The notes: generated from the sequence alone by a model not told the origin. A stretch of DNA of 64,000 bases from an uncultured Pseudomonadales bacterium (GCA_958296025.1 OY282430.1:1922001-1986000); one strand, 5' to 3'; shown: positions 8,280 to 17,850, counted from the stretch's first letter. Program-made: numbers and translations.

Positions 8280-8432
8280 GCCCGCCGCCGCGATAAACTT
8301 CGGCGCAAATGCGCTTGGCAAGCAGCCGTTTGGTGGGAAGTTGGTGTTCCAGCCCCCAAAGCACCACTGTGACAACAGATCGATTTTTAAGGGGAATTCG
8401 GGGTTTTCGACCCAGGCGGGAAACGGGCAAAA

Positions 8433-8466
8433 ATGCCGAAAAATTCCGAACGGCTATGGCGGAGGG
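8433..8466 (-). repeat. Inner attachment-like direct repeat at the tRNA-Ser 3' end
   Basis: On the minus strand this is the last ten bases of tRNA-Ser followed by a 24-nt flank beginning TAGCCGTTCGG. It repeats in the same direction at 6864-6831 with three mismatches. The two copies enclose the 7060-8279 gene pair. Confidence 0.6.
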
Positions 8467-8544
8467 GCAGGGATTCGAACCCTGGGAAGCTCTCGCTTCG
8501 CTGGTTTTCAAGACCAGTGCTTTCGACCGCTCAGCCACCCCTCC
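8457..8544 (-). tRNA. tRNA-Ser (anticodon UGA)
   Basis: 88-nt class II tRNA read on the minus strand. The acceptor strand starts GGAGGGG and closes with CCCCTCC plus discriminator G and an encoded CCA. The anticodon arm CTGGTCTTGAAAACCAG carries TGA (bases 8510-8508), a long variable arm follows, and the T arm is GGGTTCGAATCCC. It reads UCA and UCG-type serine codons. Confidence 0.95.
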
Positions 8545-8689
8545 GGGGCGAGGCCCATACTGTCCTTTTGTGTGGCTGTTTTCAATCCCGCATATCCCGA
8601 GCACAGCCTGAGCAAAGGCTGCATACGAGTCCGTGGTGGGTTTATGGGGGCTGCTATACTGCCGCCGTCATTACGCGAGCCTGCTTGCC

Positions 8690-9082
8690 GTGGTTGTTTC
8701 CATCGCCGTTCATGGTGCGCCCTACGCCTCCGCCGCGGCCAGGACGGCGCTTGGCTTTGTGGAAAGCGCATTGCGCTTGGGGCATCGCGTTCACAGGGTG
8801 TTTTTTTTCCATGATGCCGTGCTGCTCGCGGCCGATTCAGTGGTCGCGCCCCAAGATGAGCAGGACATGCAAGCTGGCTGGGTCAGGTTGCAACAAACCC
8901 AGGGCATTGAACTCGCCCTATGCATCGCCAATGCGCTCAAGCGCGGGATGCTCGACGAGGAGGCGCGGCGGCGCTACGGCAAGCCGGCCGCTACAGTCCA
9001 TGCCGCCTTCACCGTCGTCGGCCTCGGCCAGCTGATTGAGGCGATGATGCAATCCGACCGCTTTGTCACCTTCGCCGGCTGA
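8690..9082 (+). CDS. tusD: Sulfurtransferase TusD (DsrE family)
   Basis: About 130-aa DsrE-fold subunit of the TusBCD sulfur-relay complex, which passes persulfide from TusA to TusE and on to MnmA for 2-thiolation of tRNA wobble uridine. The active-site cysteine lies in LALCIANALKRGML, aligned with the E. coli TusD cysteine. The frame is open upstream, but family proteins begin at the first beta strand, so I use the GTG at 8690 (VVSIAVHGAPYAS). It is first in the tusDCBE cluster; its client enzyme mnmA is at 25580. Confidence 0.8.
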   Translation: MVVSIAVHGAPYASAAARTALGFVESALRLGHRVHRVFFFHDAVLLAADSVVAPQDEQDMQAGWVRLQQTQGIELALCIANALKRGMLDEEARRRYGKPAATVHAAFTVVGLGQLIEAMMQSDRFVTFAG

Positions 9083-9146
9083 TGTCCGTGCGCCATCCCC
9101 TCTTGCTCACCCGCCGCATGGCGGGCTCCACCCAGCCTTGACCGAT

Positions 9147-9503
9147 ATGGCTAAACGCATTTTGTTTCTGCTGAACCGAGCGCCCTATGGATCCAGCTAT
9201 GCGCTTGAGGCGCTGGAGTCCGTCTTGGTCGCCGCCCTGTTCGATCAGCAGGTGAGTGTGTTGTTCAAAGGGGCTGGGCTGCATCAACTGCTCAAAGGAC
9301 AGGACGGTGCCGCAGTGGGTCAGCGAACGGTGGGGAAGATGCTCGGCGCCCTGCCGGAGTACGGTGTCGCAGGCCTGTTCGTCTGCGCACCGTCGGCGGC
9401 CCGCTTGGGCTTGACGGAAGGCGATTTCTGCTTGCCTGTCACCTTGCTCGACCATGACGGGCAGCGCCGCATCATTAACGAACAGGACATCGTCACGGGC
9501 TGA
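9147..9503 (+). CDS. tusC: Sulfurtransferase TusC (DsrF family)
   Basis: 118-aa DsrF-like subunit of the TusBCD complex. It starts MAKRILFLLNRAPYGSSYA, a typical DsrF-fold first strand and loop, and keeps the family length. The ATG at 9147 is chosen over an upstream in-frame ATG at 9063, which would add residues with no family counterpart. It lies between tusD and tusB. Confidence 0.85.
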   Translation: MAKRILFLLNRAPYGSSYALEALESVLVAALFDQQVSVLFKGAGLHQLLKGQDGAAVGQRTVGKMLGALPEYGVAGLFVCAPSAARLGLTEGDFCLPVTLLDHDGQRRIINEQDIVTG

Positions 9504-9602
9504 ACATGGCGGCGTTGCGGTTGACATGAAGGCTGCAACAGAGGCTGCCCGCGCCGGGTGCCGGCGAGCCATCGAAATTCAAGGCATCTTGGCGGGCTGA
9601 TC

Positions 9603-9872
9603 GTGGCGACGCTGCATGTGCTGAACAAGGCCGCCGCTTGGACGGACTGCGAGCCGCTGCTCGGCCCTGGAGATGCCGTCCTGTTGATCGAGGACGGCGT
9701 CTATGCGGCGCGGCAGCCGCTCAGCGTGGACGTTCCCATTCGGGCGCTTGATCCTGACGTCCAAGCCCGGGGTTTGTCGGGGCAGCTCGCGCCCAATGTT
9801 GAGCTGGCGTCCTTCGATGACTTCGTGGCGCTGGTGGTCAGCCATGATCGGGTTGTGACCTGGAGCCAGTGA
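9603..9872 (+). CDS. tusB: Sulfurtransferase TusB (DsrH family)
   Basis: 89-aa DsrH-like third subunit of TusBCD. The protein begins ATLHVLNKAAAW and contains GDAVLLIEDGVYAA, the central DsrH strand and loop. Start is the GTG at 9603; 99 nt separate it from tusC, unusually loose for this cluster, and the spacer shows no other gene. The stop directly abuts the tusE start. Confidence 0.8.
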   Translation: MATLHVLNKAAAWTDCEPLLGPGDAVLLIEDGVYAARQPLSVDVPIRALDPDVQARGLSGQLAPNVELASFDDFVALVVSHDRVVTWSQ

Positions 9873-10181
9873 ATGCCGGCCACGGACAAGGAGGGCTACC
9901 TTCTCGACTTGGCGGACTGGAGCCCCGAGGTCGCCGAGCAAATCGCGCAACGCGAAGGCATTGCGTTGACGGCGGAGCACTGGCGCATCATCCATCTGCT
10001 GCGGAATTATCACGCCGCCCATGACCTCAGCCCGGCGATGCGGCCCTTAGTGCGGCGGGTGCGGGCCCAGCTGGGTGCCGAAAAAGGCAACAGCCTTTAT
10101 CTGCTGAGGCTCTTTCCCGGCAACCCCGCCAAGGTTGCCGCCAAGATCGCCGGGCTGCCCCGGCCAACCCACTGCCTTTGA
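9873..10181 (+). CDS. tusE: TusE/DsrC family sulfur carrier
   Basis: 102-aa DsrC-fold carrier that accepts sulfur from TusBCD and delivers it to MnmA. It has the family core LTAEHWRIIHLLRNYH, EKGNSLYLLRLFPGNPAKVAAKIAGLP and the terminal PTHCL with the single penultimate cysteine. Having only that one C-terminal cysteine is typical of TusE rather than of DsrC proteins of sulfur oxidisers or reducers. Its ATG follows the tusB stop with no gap. Confidence 0.9.
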   Translation: MPATDKEGYLLDLADWSPEVAEQIAQREGIALTAEHWRIIHLLRNYHAAHDLSPAMRPLVRRVRAQLGAEKGNSLYLLRLFPGNPAKVAAKIAGLPRPTHCL

Positions 10182-10284
10182 GCCAATGGGGCCATTCCAC
10201 CGTCCGTAGAGACATTTGCGTTAGGCGGTCCAACTTGACGCGGTGGAAAACGCCGCCAACGGGTCTTGAGGGGACCGAGGCAGG

Positions 10285-11703
10285 TCAGCGCCTGTGGTTG
10301 ATGACTTCCCCGATGATGATGATGGTCGGCCCCTTCACCTCAGCCTTGGCCACCGCCGCCGGCAAGGCCGCGAGCGGTGCCTGCACTTCCCTTTGCTCCG
10401 GTAGGGTGGCTTTTTCGATCAATAGGGCCGGGGTTTCCGGGTCCATGCCTTGGGCGATCAGCTTGGCGGCGATTTGCGCCAAGCCCAACAGGCCCATGTA
10501 AACCACGAGGGTTTGGCGCGGGTTGACGAGTTCCGGCCAATCCAAGTTCACTGCGTTGTCCACCCGATGGCCGGTGACGAAGCGCACCGATTGGGCTACG
10601 TTTCGGTGCGTCAGGGGCACGCCGGCGCAGCTGGCCGCGCCCAAGGCGGCGGTGATGCCGGGCACCACCACGCAGTCGATGTCTTGGGCCGCCAGGGTCT
10701 CCACCTCCTCCCCGCCGCGGGCGAAGATGAAAGGGTCGCCCCCCTTCAGACGGACCACGCATTCGCCACGCCGGGCGCGAGCGGCAAGCAGTGCGTTAAT
10801 GGCGGCTTGGCGTTCACCGAGGACAAGCTCCCCCTCGTCCTGCTCCCGCGTTCCATCCTGCGTTGCTGCAACCGCCGCCCCGCCGCCCCGCCGCCCGACG
10901 TAGATGCGCTTCGCCTCGCGCCGGGCGAATTCAAGAATGCGCCGATCTACTAGATTGTCATAGAGCACTGCATCGGCTTGCTGCAGCAGCCGCAGGCCGC
11001 GCAAGGTCAACAGCTCTGGGTCGCCGGGGCCGGCGCCGACCAAGGCCACCAAGCCGGTGGCGACGCGAGACTTGGCGTCATCCAAGGCCTTGGCGAAGCC
11101 CTGTTCGGCACCGGCCTCGTCGCCGCCAAGCAGCCGCTCCGCCACGGCGCCGCTCAGCACAAGATCCCAGAACTTACGCCGTTGGCGCACGTTCGGCAGG
11201 GCCGCCTTGACCCGTGCCCGCCGTTCGGCAGCGAAGTTCGCCAGCGCCCCCAAGCCTTGGGGCAAACGGACCTCCAGCCAGCCGCGCAGCGTCCTGGCGA
11301 GGGTGGGCGAACGCCCGCCGGTGGAAATGGATGCCTGCACGGGGCCGCGGTCGATGATGGCGGGGAAGATGGCCGAGCACAGCTGCGGGGAATCGACGGT
11401 GTTGGCGAAGATGCCGGCGGCTTCGCAGTCGGCGAAGACTTGCGCGTTGACGGCCGCGTCATCGGTGGCGGCCACCACCAGCCAGCGGCCTCGCACGTCG
11501 GTGGGGGCGTAGGTGCGCTCCTGCAGTTCCAACGCCTCTTCCGCCGCCAAGGTGCGCACCCCTGCCCTAGCCGCCTTGGCGACCACGCTGACCTTGGCCC
11601 CGGTCCTCAGCAGCAGTTCGATCTTGCGCAGCGCCAAGGCGCCGCCGCCAACCACCAGGCAGGACCGGCCGCGCAGGTCGAGATGAAGCGGTAAATAGTC
11701 CAC
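10285..11703 (-). CDS. cysG: Siroheme synthase CysG (multifunctional)
   Basis: 472-aa trifunctional enzyme converting uroporphyrinogen III to siroheme, the cofactor of sulfite and nitrite reductases. The N-terminal half is the precorrin-2 dehydrogenase/ferrochelatase (VVGGGALALRK nucleotide loop at about residues 17-27). The C-terminal half from about residue 213 is the SAM-dependent methyltransferase (LVGAGPGDPELLTLRGL and RLKGGDPFIFARGGEE). Length matches E. coli and Pseudomonas CysG. It lies convergent to tusE and just downstream of serS. It supports the sulfate assimilation genes cysH and cysB seen later. Confidence 0.95.
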   Translation of the reverse strand: MDYLPLHLDLRGRSCLVVGGGALALRKIELLLRTGAKVSVVAKAARAGVRTLAAEEALELQERTYAPTDVRGRWLVVAATDDAAVNAQVFADCEAAGIFANTVDSPQLCSAIFPAIIDRGPVQASISTGGRSPTLARTLRGWLEVRLPQGLGALANFAAERRARVKAALPNVRQRRKFWDLVLSGAVAERLLGGDEAGAEQGFAKALDDAKSRVATGLVALVGAGPGDPELLTLRGLRLLQQADAVLYDNLVDRRILEFARREAKRIYVGRRGGGAAVAATQDGTREQDEGELVLGERQAAINALLAARARRGECVVRLKGGDPFIFARGGEEVETLAAQDIDCVVVPGITAALGAASCAGVPLTHRNVAQSVRFVTGHRVDNAVNLDWPELVNPRQTLVVYMGLLGLAQIAAKLIAQGMDPETPALLIEKATLPEQREVQAPLAALPAAVAKAEVKGPTIIIIGEVINHRR

Positions 11704-11769
11704 AACGCCGCCCCGAGTGTTTCAATGCTGGGGCCATTGGGCGCCAGCTTGCGGTTTAGGAAAGCCTGC

Positions 11770-13050
11770 CTAGACCACCCGCAAATCCAAGGTTTCGGCA
11801 CCGCCCATGGCGGGCCGCAGCACCTCCGGGATGTGGATGCGCCCGGCACCGTCCTGAAAGTTCTCCAGCACCGCCACCAAGGTCCGGCCGATGGCCAACC
11901 CGGAGCCGTTCAGGGTGTGAACGTACTCGATGGCGCCCCCGGCTTGGTCCCGGAAACGGGCCATCAGGCGGCGCGCCTGAAAGTCGAGGAAGTTGCTGCA
12001 TGAGGAGATCTCCCGATAGCGTTTTTGGCCCGGCAGCCAAACCTCCAGGTCGATGGTCTTGGCGGCGGCGAAGCCTAGGTCCCCGCCGCAGAGGGCCACC
12101 GCCCGGTAGGGCAACTCCAGCTTGCGCAGGATGGCCTCGGCATGGGCGGTCAGTTCCTCCAGGCCGCGCCAGGAGGCCTCCGGCCTAACCAGCTGCACCA
12201 ACTCCACCTTCTCGAACTGATGTTGGCGAATCATGCCTCTGGTGTCCTTGCCGTAGCTGCCGGCCTCGCTGCGGAAGCAGGGCGTGTGGCAGACATGGCG
12301 GATGGGCAACGCCGCTGCGTCGAGAATCAGGTCCCGGTACAGGTTGGTGACCGGCACTTCGCCGGTGGGAATCAGGTGCAGATCGCCCCCCTCAATGCTG
12401 AATTGGTCGTCGGCGAATTTGGGCAACTGGCCGGTGCCGTACAGGGATTCGGAGTTGACGATGTAGGGGGAGTAAACCTCAACGTAGCCGTGCTCGTCGA
12501 TATGGGTGTCCAGCATGAACTGCGTCAGCGCTCGGTGCAGGCGCACCAAGGCGCCCTTCATGACCACGAAGCGGGCGCTGGCGATCTTCACCGCGGCGGC
12601 AAAGTCGAGGGCGCCGGCGGCAGCGAGGTCCACATGGTCCAGAGGTTCAAAATTGAACTGCGGAATCCCGCCCCACAACCTGAGTTCCCGATTGTCCGCT
12701 TCGCTGTCCCCGGTCGGCACCGTGGCGTCTGGTAGGTTGGGGATCTCCAGCAGGAACCTGTGCAACCGCTCTTGCACGGCGCTGAAGCGCTCCTTGGCCA
12801 AGCTCAAACGCTCTCCTAAGTTGCCGACCTCCGCCACTAGGGGGGCAATGTCCTCGCCTCGGGCCTTGGCCGCACCGATCTGCCTGGAGCGGGCGTTGCG
12901 TTCATGCTGCAGTTGTTCGGTCTCCGCTTGCGCCGCCTTGCGCTCCGCCTCCAAGGCCAAAAATTGCCCTACATCAAGGTCATAGCGCTTTTTCTTTAAC
13001 TGCTGGGCAAAGTGATCCGGCTGGTGCCGCAGCAATCTCACATCCAGCAT
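11770..13050 (-). CDS. serS: Seryl-tRNA synthetase
   Basis: 426-aa class II synthetase charging tRNA-Ser, including the tRNA at 8457-8544. The N-terminal coiled-coil arm (about residues 25-105) that recognises the long variable loop is followed by the catalytic domain with motif 2 ([27 protein letters not shown]) and motif 3 ([18 protein letters not shown]). Length is normal. It sits four bases downstream of crcB on the same strand. Confidence 0.97.
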   Translation of the reverse strand: MLDVRLLRHQPDHFAQQLKKKRYDLDVGQFLALEAERKAAQAETEQLQHERNARSRQIGAAKARGEDIAPLVAEVGNLGERLSLAKERFSAVQERLHRFLLEIPNLPDATVPTGDSEADNRELRLWGGIPQFNFEPLDHVDLAAAGALDFAAAVKIASARFVVMKGALVRLHRALTQFMLDTHIDEHGYVEVYSPYIVNSESLYGTGQLPKFADDQFSIEGGDLHLIPTGEVPVTNLYRDLILDAAALPIRHVCHTPCFRSEAGSYGKDTRGMIRQHQFEKVELVQLVRPEASWRGLEELTAHAEAILRKLELPYRAVALCGGDLGFAAAKTIDLEVWLPGQKRYREISSCSNFLDFQARRLMARFRDQAGGAIEYVHTLNGSGLAIGRTLVAVLENFQDGAGRIHIPEVLRPAMGGAETLDLRVV

Positions 13051-13053
13051 GGA

Positions 13054-13422
13054 TCAGCCCCCCGCCAGCCGATGGCCAAGCCAGGTCATGCCCAAGCACC
13101 CGGCCAAGCTAAGCCCCGAATAGATGGCGGCGGCGGCGAACCGGTCGGCCGCGACCAACAGCAGGGTTTCCAAGGAAAAGGCGGAGAAGGTGGTGAAGCC
13201 GCCGAGCACCCCGACCACTAGGAACGCCCTACCCCACTGCTGAAACCAGCCCAGTTGCGCCCAGCTTGCCCAAGCCAAGCCTATCGCCAAGCAACCGAGC
13301 AGATTAGCCGCCAAGGTGGCCCAAGGAAAGCCATCACCGCCGGCCAAGGCGATGGAGATCAGGTAGCGCGCCACCGCACCCAAGGCACCGCCCGAGGCCA
13401 CGGCCAGTATTGCCCCTGTCAT
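13054..13422 (-). CDS. crcB: Fluoride exporter CrcB/Fluc
   Basis: 122-aa four-helix membrane protein of the dual-topology fluoride channel family, which exports fluoride as a homodimer. The signature GGFTTFSAFSLETLLL (about residues 75-91) and an early GGALGAVARYL are present. It overlaps the end of rarA by four bases (ATGA), so there is no room for a fluoride riboswitch; expression should follow rarA. Confidence 0.92.
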   Translation of the reverse strand: MTGAILAVASGGALGAVARYLISIALAGGDGFPWATLAANLLGCLAIGLAWASWAQLGWFQQWGRAFLVVGVLGGFTTFSAFSLETLLLVAADRFAAAAIYSGLSLAGCLGMTWLGHRLAGG

Positions 13423-14714
13423 GTTCGCCCGGCCTGCTCATCCAAGGTCCGCAGACGCTCCAGCCGCGCCTTGATCCTGGCCTCCAAGCCCTGCTCCGTG
13501 GGGTGGTAGTAGCGCACCGGGTCGAGCCCCGGCGGAAAGTATTTCTCCCCGGCGGCGTAAGCCCCTTCCTCATCATGGGCGTAGCGGTAGCCTTCACCAT
13601 AGCCCAGTTTCCGCATGAGGCCGGTGGGCGCGTTGCGCAGATGCATGGGCACCTCGTGGGAGGGGGTGCCGGCCACATGGGCCTTGGCGGCGCCGAACGC
13701 CTTGTAGGCGGCGTTGCTCTTGGGGGCGCCGGCCAAGTAGATCACCGCTTGGGCGATGGCCAGATCCCCCTCCGGGGAACCCAAGCGGCGATAGGCATCC
13801 CAGGCCGCCAAGGCCAGCTGCACGGCACGCGGGTCCGCATTGCCGATGTCCTCGCTGGCCATGCGCACCAGCCGCCGGGCGATGTAGGCCGGGTCGCAAC
13901 CACCGTCCAACATCCGGCAGCACCAGTACAAGGCCGCATCGACGGCGCTGCCGCGCACCGCCTTGTGCAGCGCGGAGATCTGCTCGTAGAAGACGTCGCC
14001 GCCCTTGTCGAAGCGGCGCTTGCGGGCGTCGGCGGCGCGTTCGACCAGGGCCGCGTCAACGGTCCCGTCGGCCAGTTGCGCCACCGTTTCCAGCACGTTC
14101 AACATGCGGCGGGCGTCGCCATCGGCCAAGGCCATCAACTGAGCGGCGGCCTGCTCCTTCACGGCCACGCCCAAGGCCGCCGCTGCCCGGTCCAGAATGC
14201 GGCGCAAGGCGGCATCGTCCAAGGGCTTGAGTACATAGATGCGGGCGCGGGACAGCAAGGCGGAATTGACTTCAAACGAGGGGTTCTCCGTGGTGGCGCC
14301 GATGAAGATGACCACGCCCTTCTCCACATGGGGCAGAAAGGCGTCCTGTTGCGCCTTGTTGAAGCGATGCACCTCATCGACGAAGAGCACCGTGCCTTCG
14401 CCGAGCCGCCGCGCCGCTTCGGCAGTGCGCATCGCCTCGCGCACGTCCTTGACCCCGGCCAGAACGGCGCTGATGGAGATCCAACGATGCCCGGCGCCGT
14501 CCGCCAGCAGTTTGGCTAGGGTGGTCTTGCCGGAACCGGGCGGCCCCCACAGAATCATGGAATGCAGCCGGCCCTCCGCCGCCAGGCTGGCCAAGGGCGC
14601 ACCCGCACCCACCAGATGCCCTTGGCCGGCGAATTCCGCCAAGGTCGTTGGCCGCATGCGGTCCGCCAAGGGCCGCCCGTCATCCTTTTCGAATCTGCGC
14701 CCGTTATCTGGCAT
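13419..14714 (-). CDS. rarA: Replication-associated recombination protein A
   Basis: 431-aa AAA+ ATPase of the RarA/MgsA/WRNIP1 family, which acts at stalled replication forks. Walker A is GPPGSGKTTLAKLLA (about residues 57-71) and Walker B is VLFVDEVHRFNK; the C-terminal tetramerisation region ends at the usual length. It sits between lolA and crcB as in pseudomonads. Confidence 0.93.
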   Translation of the reverse strand: MPDNGRRFEKDDGRPLADRMRPTTLAEFAGQGHLVGAGAPLASLAAEGRLHSMILWGPPGSGKTTLAKLLADGAGHRWISISAVLAGVKDVREAMRTAEAARRLGEGTVLFVDEVHRFNKAQQDAFLPHVEKGVVIFIGATTENPSFEVNSALLSRARIYVLKPLDDAALRRILDRAAAALGVAVKEQAAAQLMALADGDARRMLNVLETVAQLADGTVDAALVERAADARKRRFDKGGDVFYEQISALHKAVRGSAVDAALYWCCRMLDGGCDPAYIARRLVRMASEDIGNADPRAVQLALAAWDAYRRLGSPEGDLAIAQAVIYLAGAPKSNAAYKAFGAAKAHVAGTPSHEVPMHLRNAPTGLMRKLGYGEGYRYAHDEEGAYAAGEKYFPPGLDPVRYYHPTEQGLEARIKARLERLRTLDEQAGRT

Positions 14715-14832
14715 GTTCTTGTCCGTGGGCCATGCGGGACCGCGCCCTTAAGCGCCCCAGCGGTTTCGGTGTGCCGTTCGCTCGTTCGCCCGTCATGCTT
14801 AGCCGCAACGGTCAAGCCCCGCCATGCGGGGC

Positions 14833-15525
14833 CTAGTAGAACTCCACCCCGGCGGGCAGGTCTAAGCCGAAGTCCGCGGATTGTATCACCGAGACATCCT
14901 GAAACCGCCTGAAGCGGATGTGGGTGGTATGCCCCAATGGATCGCGCAGATCGATGGCTTGCAAGGTCTTGTCGGCGAAGGAAAGAACGATTTCCGCAAT
15001 CAAGGCGCTGTCGGAGGCTGGGCGCAGGCTGTAGGCTCCGTTGCCGAGGGTGCGCACCTCATAGTCGTCGCTCAGAGAAAGGGTGGAGCGGGTCAGCAGC
15101 GCGAGGGGCGTGTCCTGCAGGGCTTCCCCCAAGGGGCGGACGATGACCTGCTCCAGATCGGGGTCATAGACCTTGAACTCGTTTTGGTCGGCGACGACGA
15201 CCTGCGGATAGGGGGAAACAACCTCCCAGCGGAGCTTGGGACGCTGCAGGCGAATGAAACCCTTGGCCTCCTCCAGCAGAACGCCGCTGGGGTCATGCTG
15301 CTTTTGCGTGAATTCGGCAGCCAAGTGGGTCAGGGCGTCGATGCGCTCGATGAGCTCCGATCTGGGGTCCGCCCAAGCGGTCGCCCCGGCCAGAAGGGCC
15401 GCGCCGAACCAAGGCGTGACCGATGCGCCACGCAGCAAGGCGCGGCTGGCGCCGGCTTTTGTCGATCGCGGGGAAGGCAAACCATTCAACCGCGTGATTG
15501 GCAACGCCGCATCCACTCTCCGCAC
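14833..15525 (-). CDS. lolA: Outer-membrane lipoprotein carrier protein LolA
   Basis: Periplasmic chaperone that takes lipoproteins from LolCDE to LolB. The mature part shows LTHLAAEFTQKQHD, GFIRLQRPKLRWEV and YPQVVVADQNEFKVYDPDLEQV, all typical of LolA, and the export signal is WFGAALLAGATAWA. No ATG is available: candidates are TTG 15528, GTG 15525, GTG 15516 and TTG 15438. I use the GTG at 15525 because GGGAC precedes it, but the TTG at 15438 would give a more ordinary signal peptide length. It follows ftsK by about 15 bp. Confidence 0.85.
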   Translation of the reverse strand: MRRVDAALPITRLNGLPSPRSTKAGASRALLRGASVTPWFGAALLAGATAWADPRSELIERIDALTHLAAEFTQKQHDPSGVLLEEAKGFIRLQRPKLRWEVVSPYPQVVVADQNEFKVYDPDLEQVIVRPLGEALQDTPLALLTRSTLSLSDDYEVRTLGNGAYSLRPASDSALIAEIVLSFADKTLQAIDLRDPLGHTTHIRFRRFQDVSVIQSADFGLDLPAGVEFY

Positions 15526-15540
15526 CAAGGCGCCGTCCCG

Positions 15541-17850
15541 CTAGTCCCTGGGCGGAACCAGCACTTCGCGGCTGCCGTTGCTGTCCGCCGGGGAGATCAA
15601 GCCCGCCTCCTGCATGGCTTCGATCAGCCGGGCGGCGCGGTTGTAGCCGATGCGCAGCTTGCGCTGCACCGAGGAGATGGAACCGCGACGCGACTGAATG
15701 ACGAACTCGACCGCCTCGTCGTAAAGGGGGTCGTCCTGTTCGGTGGAACCGTTTCTCGGCTCGATTTCAACGAACGGCGGTTCGCTGCCGCCGCTGAGAA
15801 CGCCGCCCAAGTAGTTCGGCTGGCCGCGCAGCTTCCAATCCTCCACCACCCGATGCACCTCATCGTCCGCCACGAAGGCGCCATGCACCCGGGACGGCAC
15901 GCTGGTGCCCGGCGGCAGAAAGAGCATGTCGCCGTAGCCGAGCAGCTGCTCGGCGCCGCCTTGGTCCAGAATGGTGCGGGAATCCACCCGGGAGGACACC
16001 TGAAAGCTGATCCGGGCCGGGATGTTGGCCTTGATGAGGCCGGTAATCACATTCACCGAAGGCCGCTGGGTGGCCAGCACCAAATGAATGCCGGCGGCCC
16101 GCGCCTTTTGTGCGATGCGGGCGATCAGCTGCTCCACTTGCTTGCCCACCACCATCATCATGTCAGCGAACTCGTCGATCACCACCAGGATGAACGGCAG
16201 CGGCGCCAAGGGCGGCGCATCCTCCCCTTGCTCCTCCGCCGCCAAGGGGTCTGGGATGGGCGCACCGGCTTTCTCCGCCTCGCTGACAAGGCGGTTGTAG
16301 CCGGCCAAGTTGCGTACGCCCAGCGCCGCCATCAGCCGGTAGCGCCGCTCCATCTCGCCGACGCACCAGTTCAGTGCGTGGCCGGCCTGGGTGACGTCGG
16401 TGACCACCGGCGCCAGCAGATGGGGGATGCCCTCGTAGGCTGAAAGCTCCAGCATCTTCGGATCCACCAGGATCAGCCGCACTTGTTCCGGGGAGGCCTT
16501 GTAGAGAATGCTGATGAGCATGGCGTTGACGCCCACGGACTTGCCGGAGCCGGTCGTGCCGGCGATCAGCAGGTGGGGCATGCGGCTGATGTCGGTGACC
16601 ACCGGGGTGCCGGCCACGTCCTTGCCCAAGGCTAGGGATAGGGGGGACTTCGACCTTTTGTACTCCTCGGATGCGAAGATCTCCTTGAGCCGCACGACCT
16701 CCCGGTCCGTATTGGGAATCTCGATGCCGACCACCGACTTGCCCGGAATCACCTCCACCACGCGGACGCTGCTTACGGCTAGGGTGCGGGCCAAATCCTT
16801 CGCCAAGCTGCTGATCTTCTGCGCCTTAAGCCCCGGTGCCGGCTGCACCTCAAAACGGGTCACCACCGGCCCCGGCAGCACCGAGATCACTTCCACCTCC
16901 ACGCCGAACTCCCGAAGCTTCAATTCCAGTTGCCGAGACATGATCTCCAAGGATTCATCGGAATAGCCGTGCTTGTCGTCGGCTGCCCTATCGTCCAACA
17001 GGTCCATGTCCGGCACGGCGCCGAGACCGGCCTTGTCGAACATCTCCCCTTGCTTGACCTTGGGCGCCTCGGGTGCCGGCTGCGCCCGCGGCTCGATGCG
17101 CGGCGGCTTCTGCGTCTTGCGCCTCCTGCCGTCTTTAGCCCGCTTCTCGCTACGCTCGGCCAACGCCCGCCGCGCCGCCGTGCGCGCCGCCCGCCGTTGC
17201 CGCCAAAGCTCCAGCCGGCGGGCGGCGACACCGATCATGGCGGCCGCCAACCGGTGTATGCCGCGCCCAACCCATTCGGCAATGTCCAGCCAGGAAAAGC
17301 CCAAGGCCGCTTGGGCGCCAGCCAGAACGCCGGCTGCGCCGAGCAGTGTCACCCCAGCTGCGCCCAAGAAGGATACGCCGGCTTGATTCAGCGACTGGCC
17401 GAGCACACCGCCCGGGCCGACGGGCAGGTCGGCATTGGCCGGCGCATGGGTTTGAATGAGCAGGCAGGCGCCCAAGGTCACCGCCGTCCAGCCGATGCCG
17501 CGCACGGAGGCCGTGAACCACGCCGGACGGTCGCTTCCCCGGTAGATCAAGCGGACACCTAGCAGCAGCACCGCCACGGGCAGCAAGTAGGCCACCAGCC
17601 CAAACAAGTAAAGGAGCAGATCCGAAACATAGGCGCCGCTGGAGCCGGCCCAGTTGCGCACTTCGGTGGCGTCGCCGCTGAAGCTGAACGAGGTGTCCGA
17701 TGGCGAGTGGGAAACGATGGCGATCAGCAGATAGAGGGCGAGGACCCCGAAGCCGATCAAGCCGATCTCACGAAAGGGAGGGTGGTAGGTAGCCAAGTTG
17801 GGGCGGGTGTCCTTGGGCCAATGGCGGCGCAGTTTAGCAACATTCGTCAC
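15541..17850 (-). CDS. ftsK: DNA translocase FtsK
   Basis: 769-aa septal DNA translocase that clears the chromosome terminus and activates XerCD. The N-terminal membrane domain has about four helices (residues 25-185), followed by a short charged linker, the RecA-like motor with Walker A GTTGSGKSVGVNAML and Walker B VVIDEFADMMMV, and the C-terminal gamma winged helix (SISSVQRKLRIGYNRAARLIEAMQ) that reads KOPS. The start is a GTG at 17850. The linker is short, as in Pseudomonas rather than Escherichia. Confidence 0.95.
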   Translation of the reverse strand: MTNVAKLRRHWPKDTRPNLATYHPPFREIGLIGFGVLALYLLIAIVSHSPSDTSFSFSGDATEVRNWAGSSGAYVSDLLLYLFGLVAYLLPVAVLLLGVRLIYRGSDRPAWFTASVRGIGWTAVTLGACLLIQTHAPANADLPVGPGGVLGQSLNQAGVSFLGAAGVTLLGAAGVLAGAQAALGFSWLDIAEWVGRGIHRLAAAMIGVAARRLELWRQRRAARTAARRALAERSEKRAKDGRRRKTQKPPRIEPRAQPAPEAPKVKQGEMFDKAGLGAVPDMDLLDDRAADDKHGYSDESLEIMSRQLELKLREFGVEVEVISVLPGPVVTRFEVQPAPGLKAQKISSLAKDLARTLAVSSVRVVEVIPGKSVVGIEIPNTDREVVRLKEIFASEEYKRSKSPLSLALGKDVAGTPVVTDISRMPHLLIAGTTGSGKSVGVNAMLISILYKASPEQVRLILVDPKMLELSAYEGIPHLLAPVVTDVTQAGHALNWCVGEMERRYRLMAALGVRNLAGYNRLVSEAEKAGAPIPDPLAAEEQGEDAPPLAPLPFILVVIDEFADMMMVVGKQVEQLIARIAQKARAAGIHLVLATQRPSVNVITGLIKANIPARISFQVSSRVDSRTILDQGGAEQLLGYGDMLFLPPGTSVPSRVHGAFVADDEVHRVVEDWKLRGQPNYLGGVLSGGSEPPFVEIEPRNGSTEQDDPLYDEAVEFVIQSRRGSISSVQRKLRIGYNRAARLIEAMQEAGLISPADSNGSREVLVPPRD

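Noticed and set aside
13423-13480. Fluoride riboswitch before crcB
   Set aside because: crcB overlaps the end of rarA, so there is no leader region for one.
14881-16443. Long open frames antisense to lolA/ftsK and similar long frames opposite other genes (3218-4810, 1612-2454, 30696-31457)
   Set aside because: They overlap clearly identified genes, have low-complexity or Arg/Pro/Ala-rich translations, and arise from GC-rich third positions.
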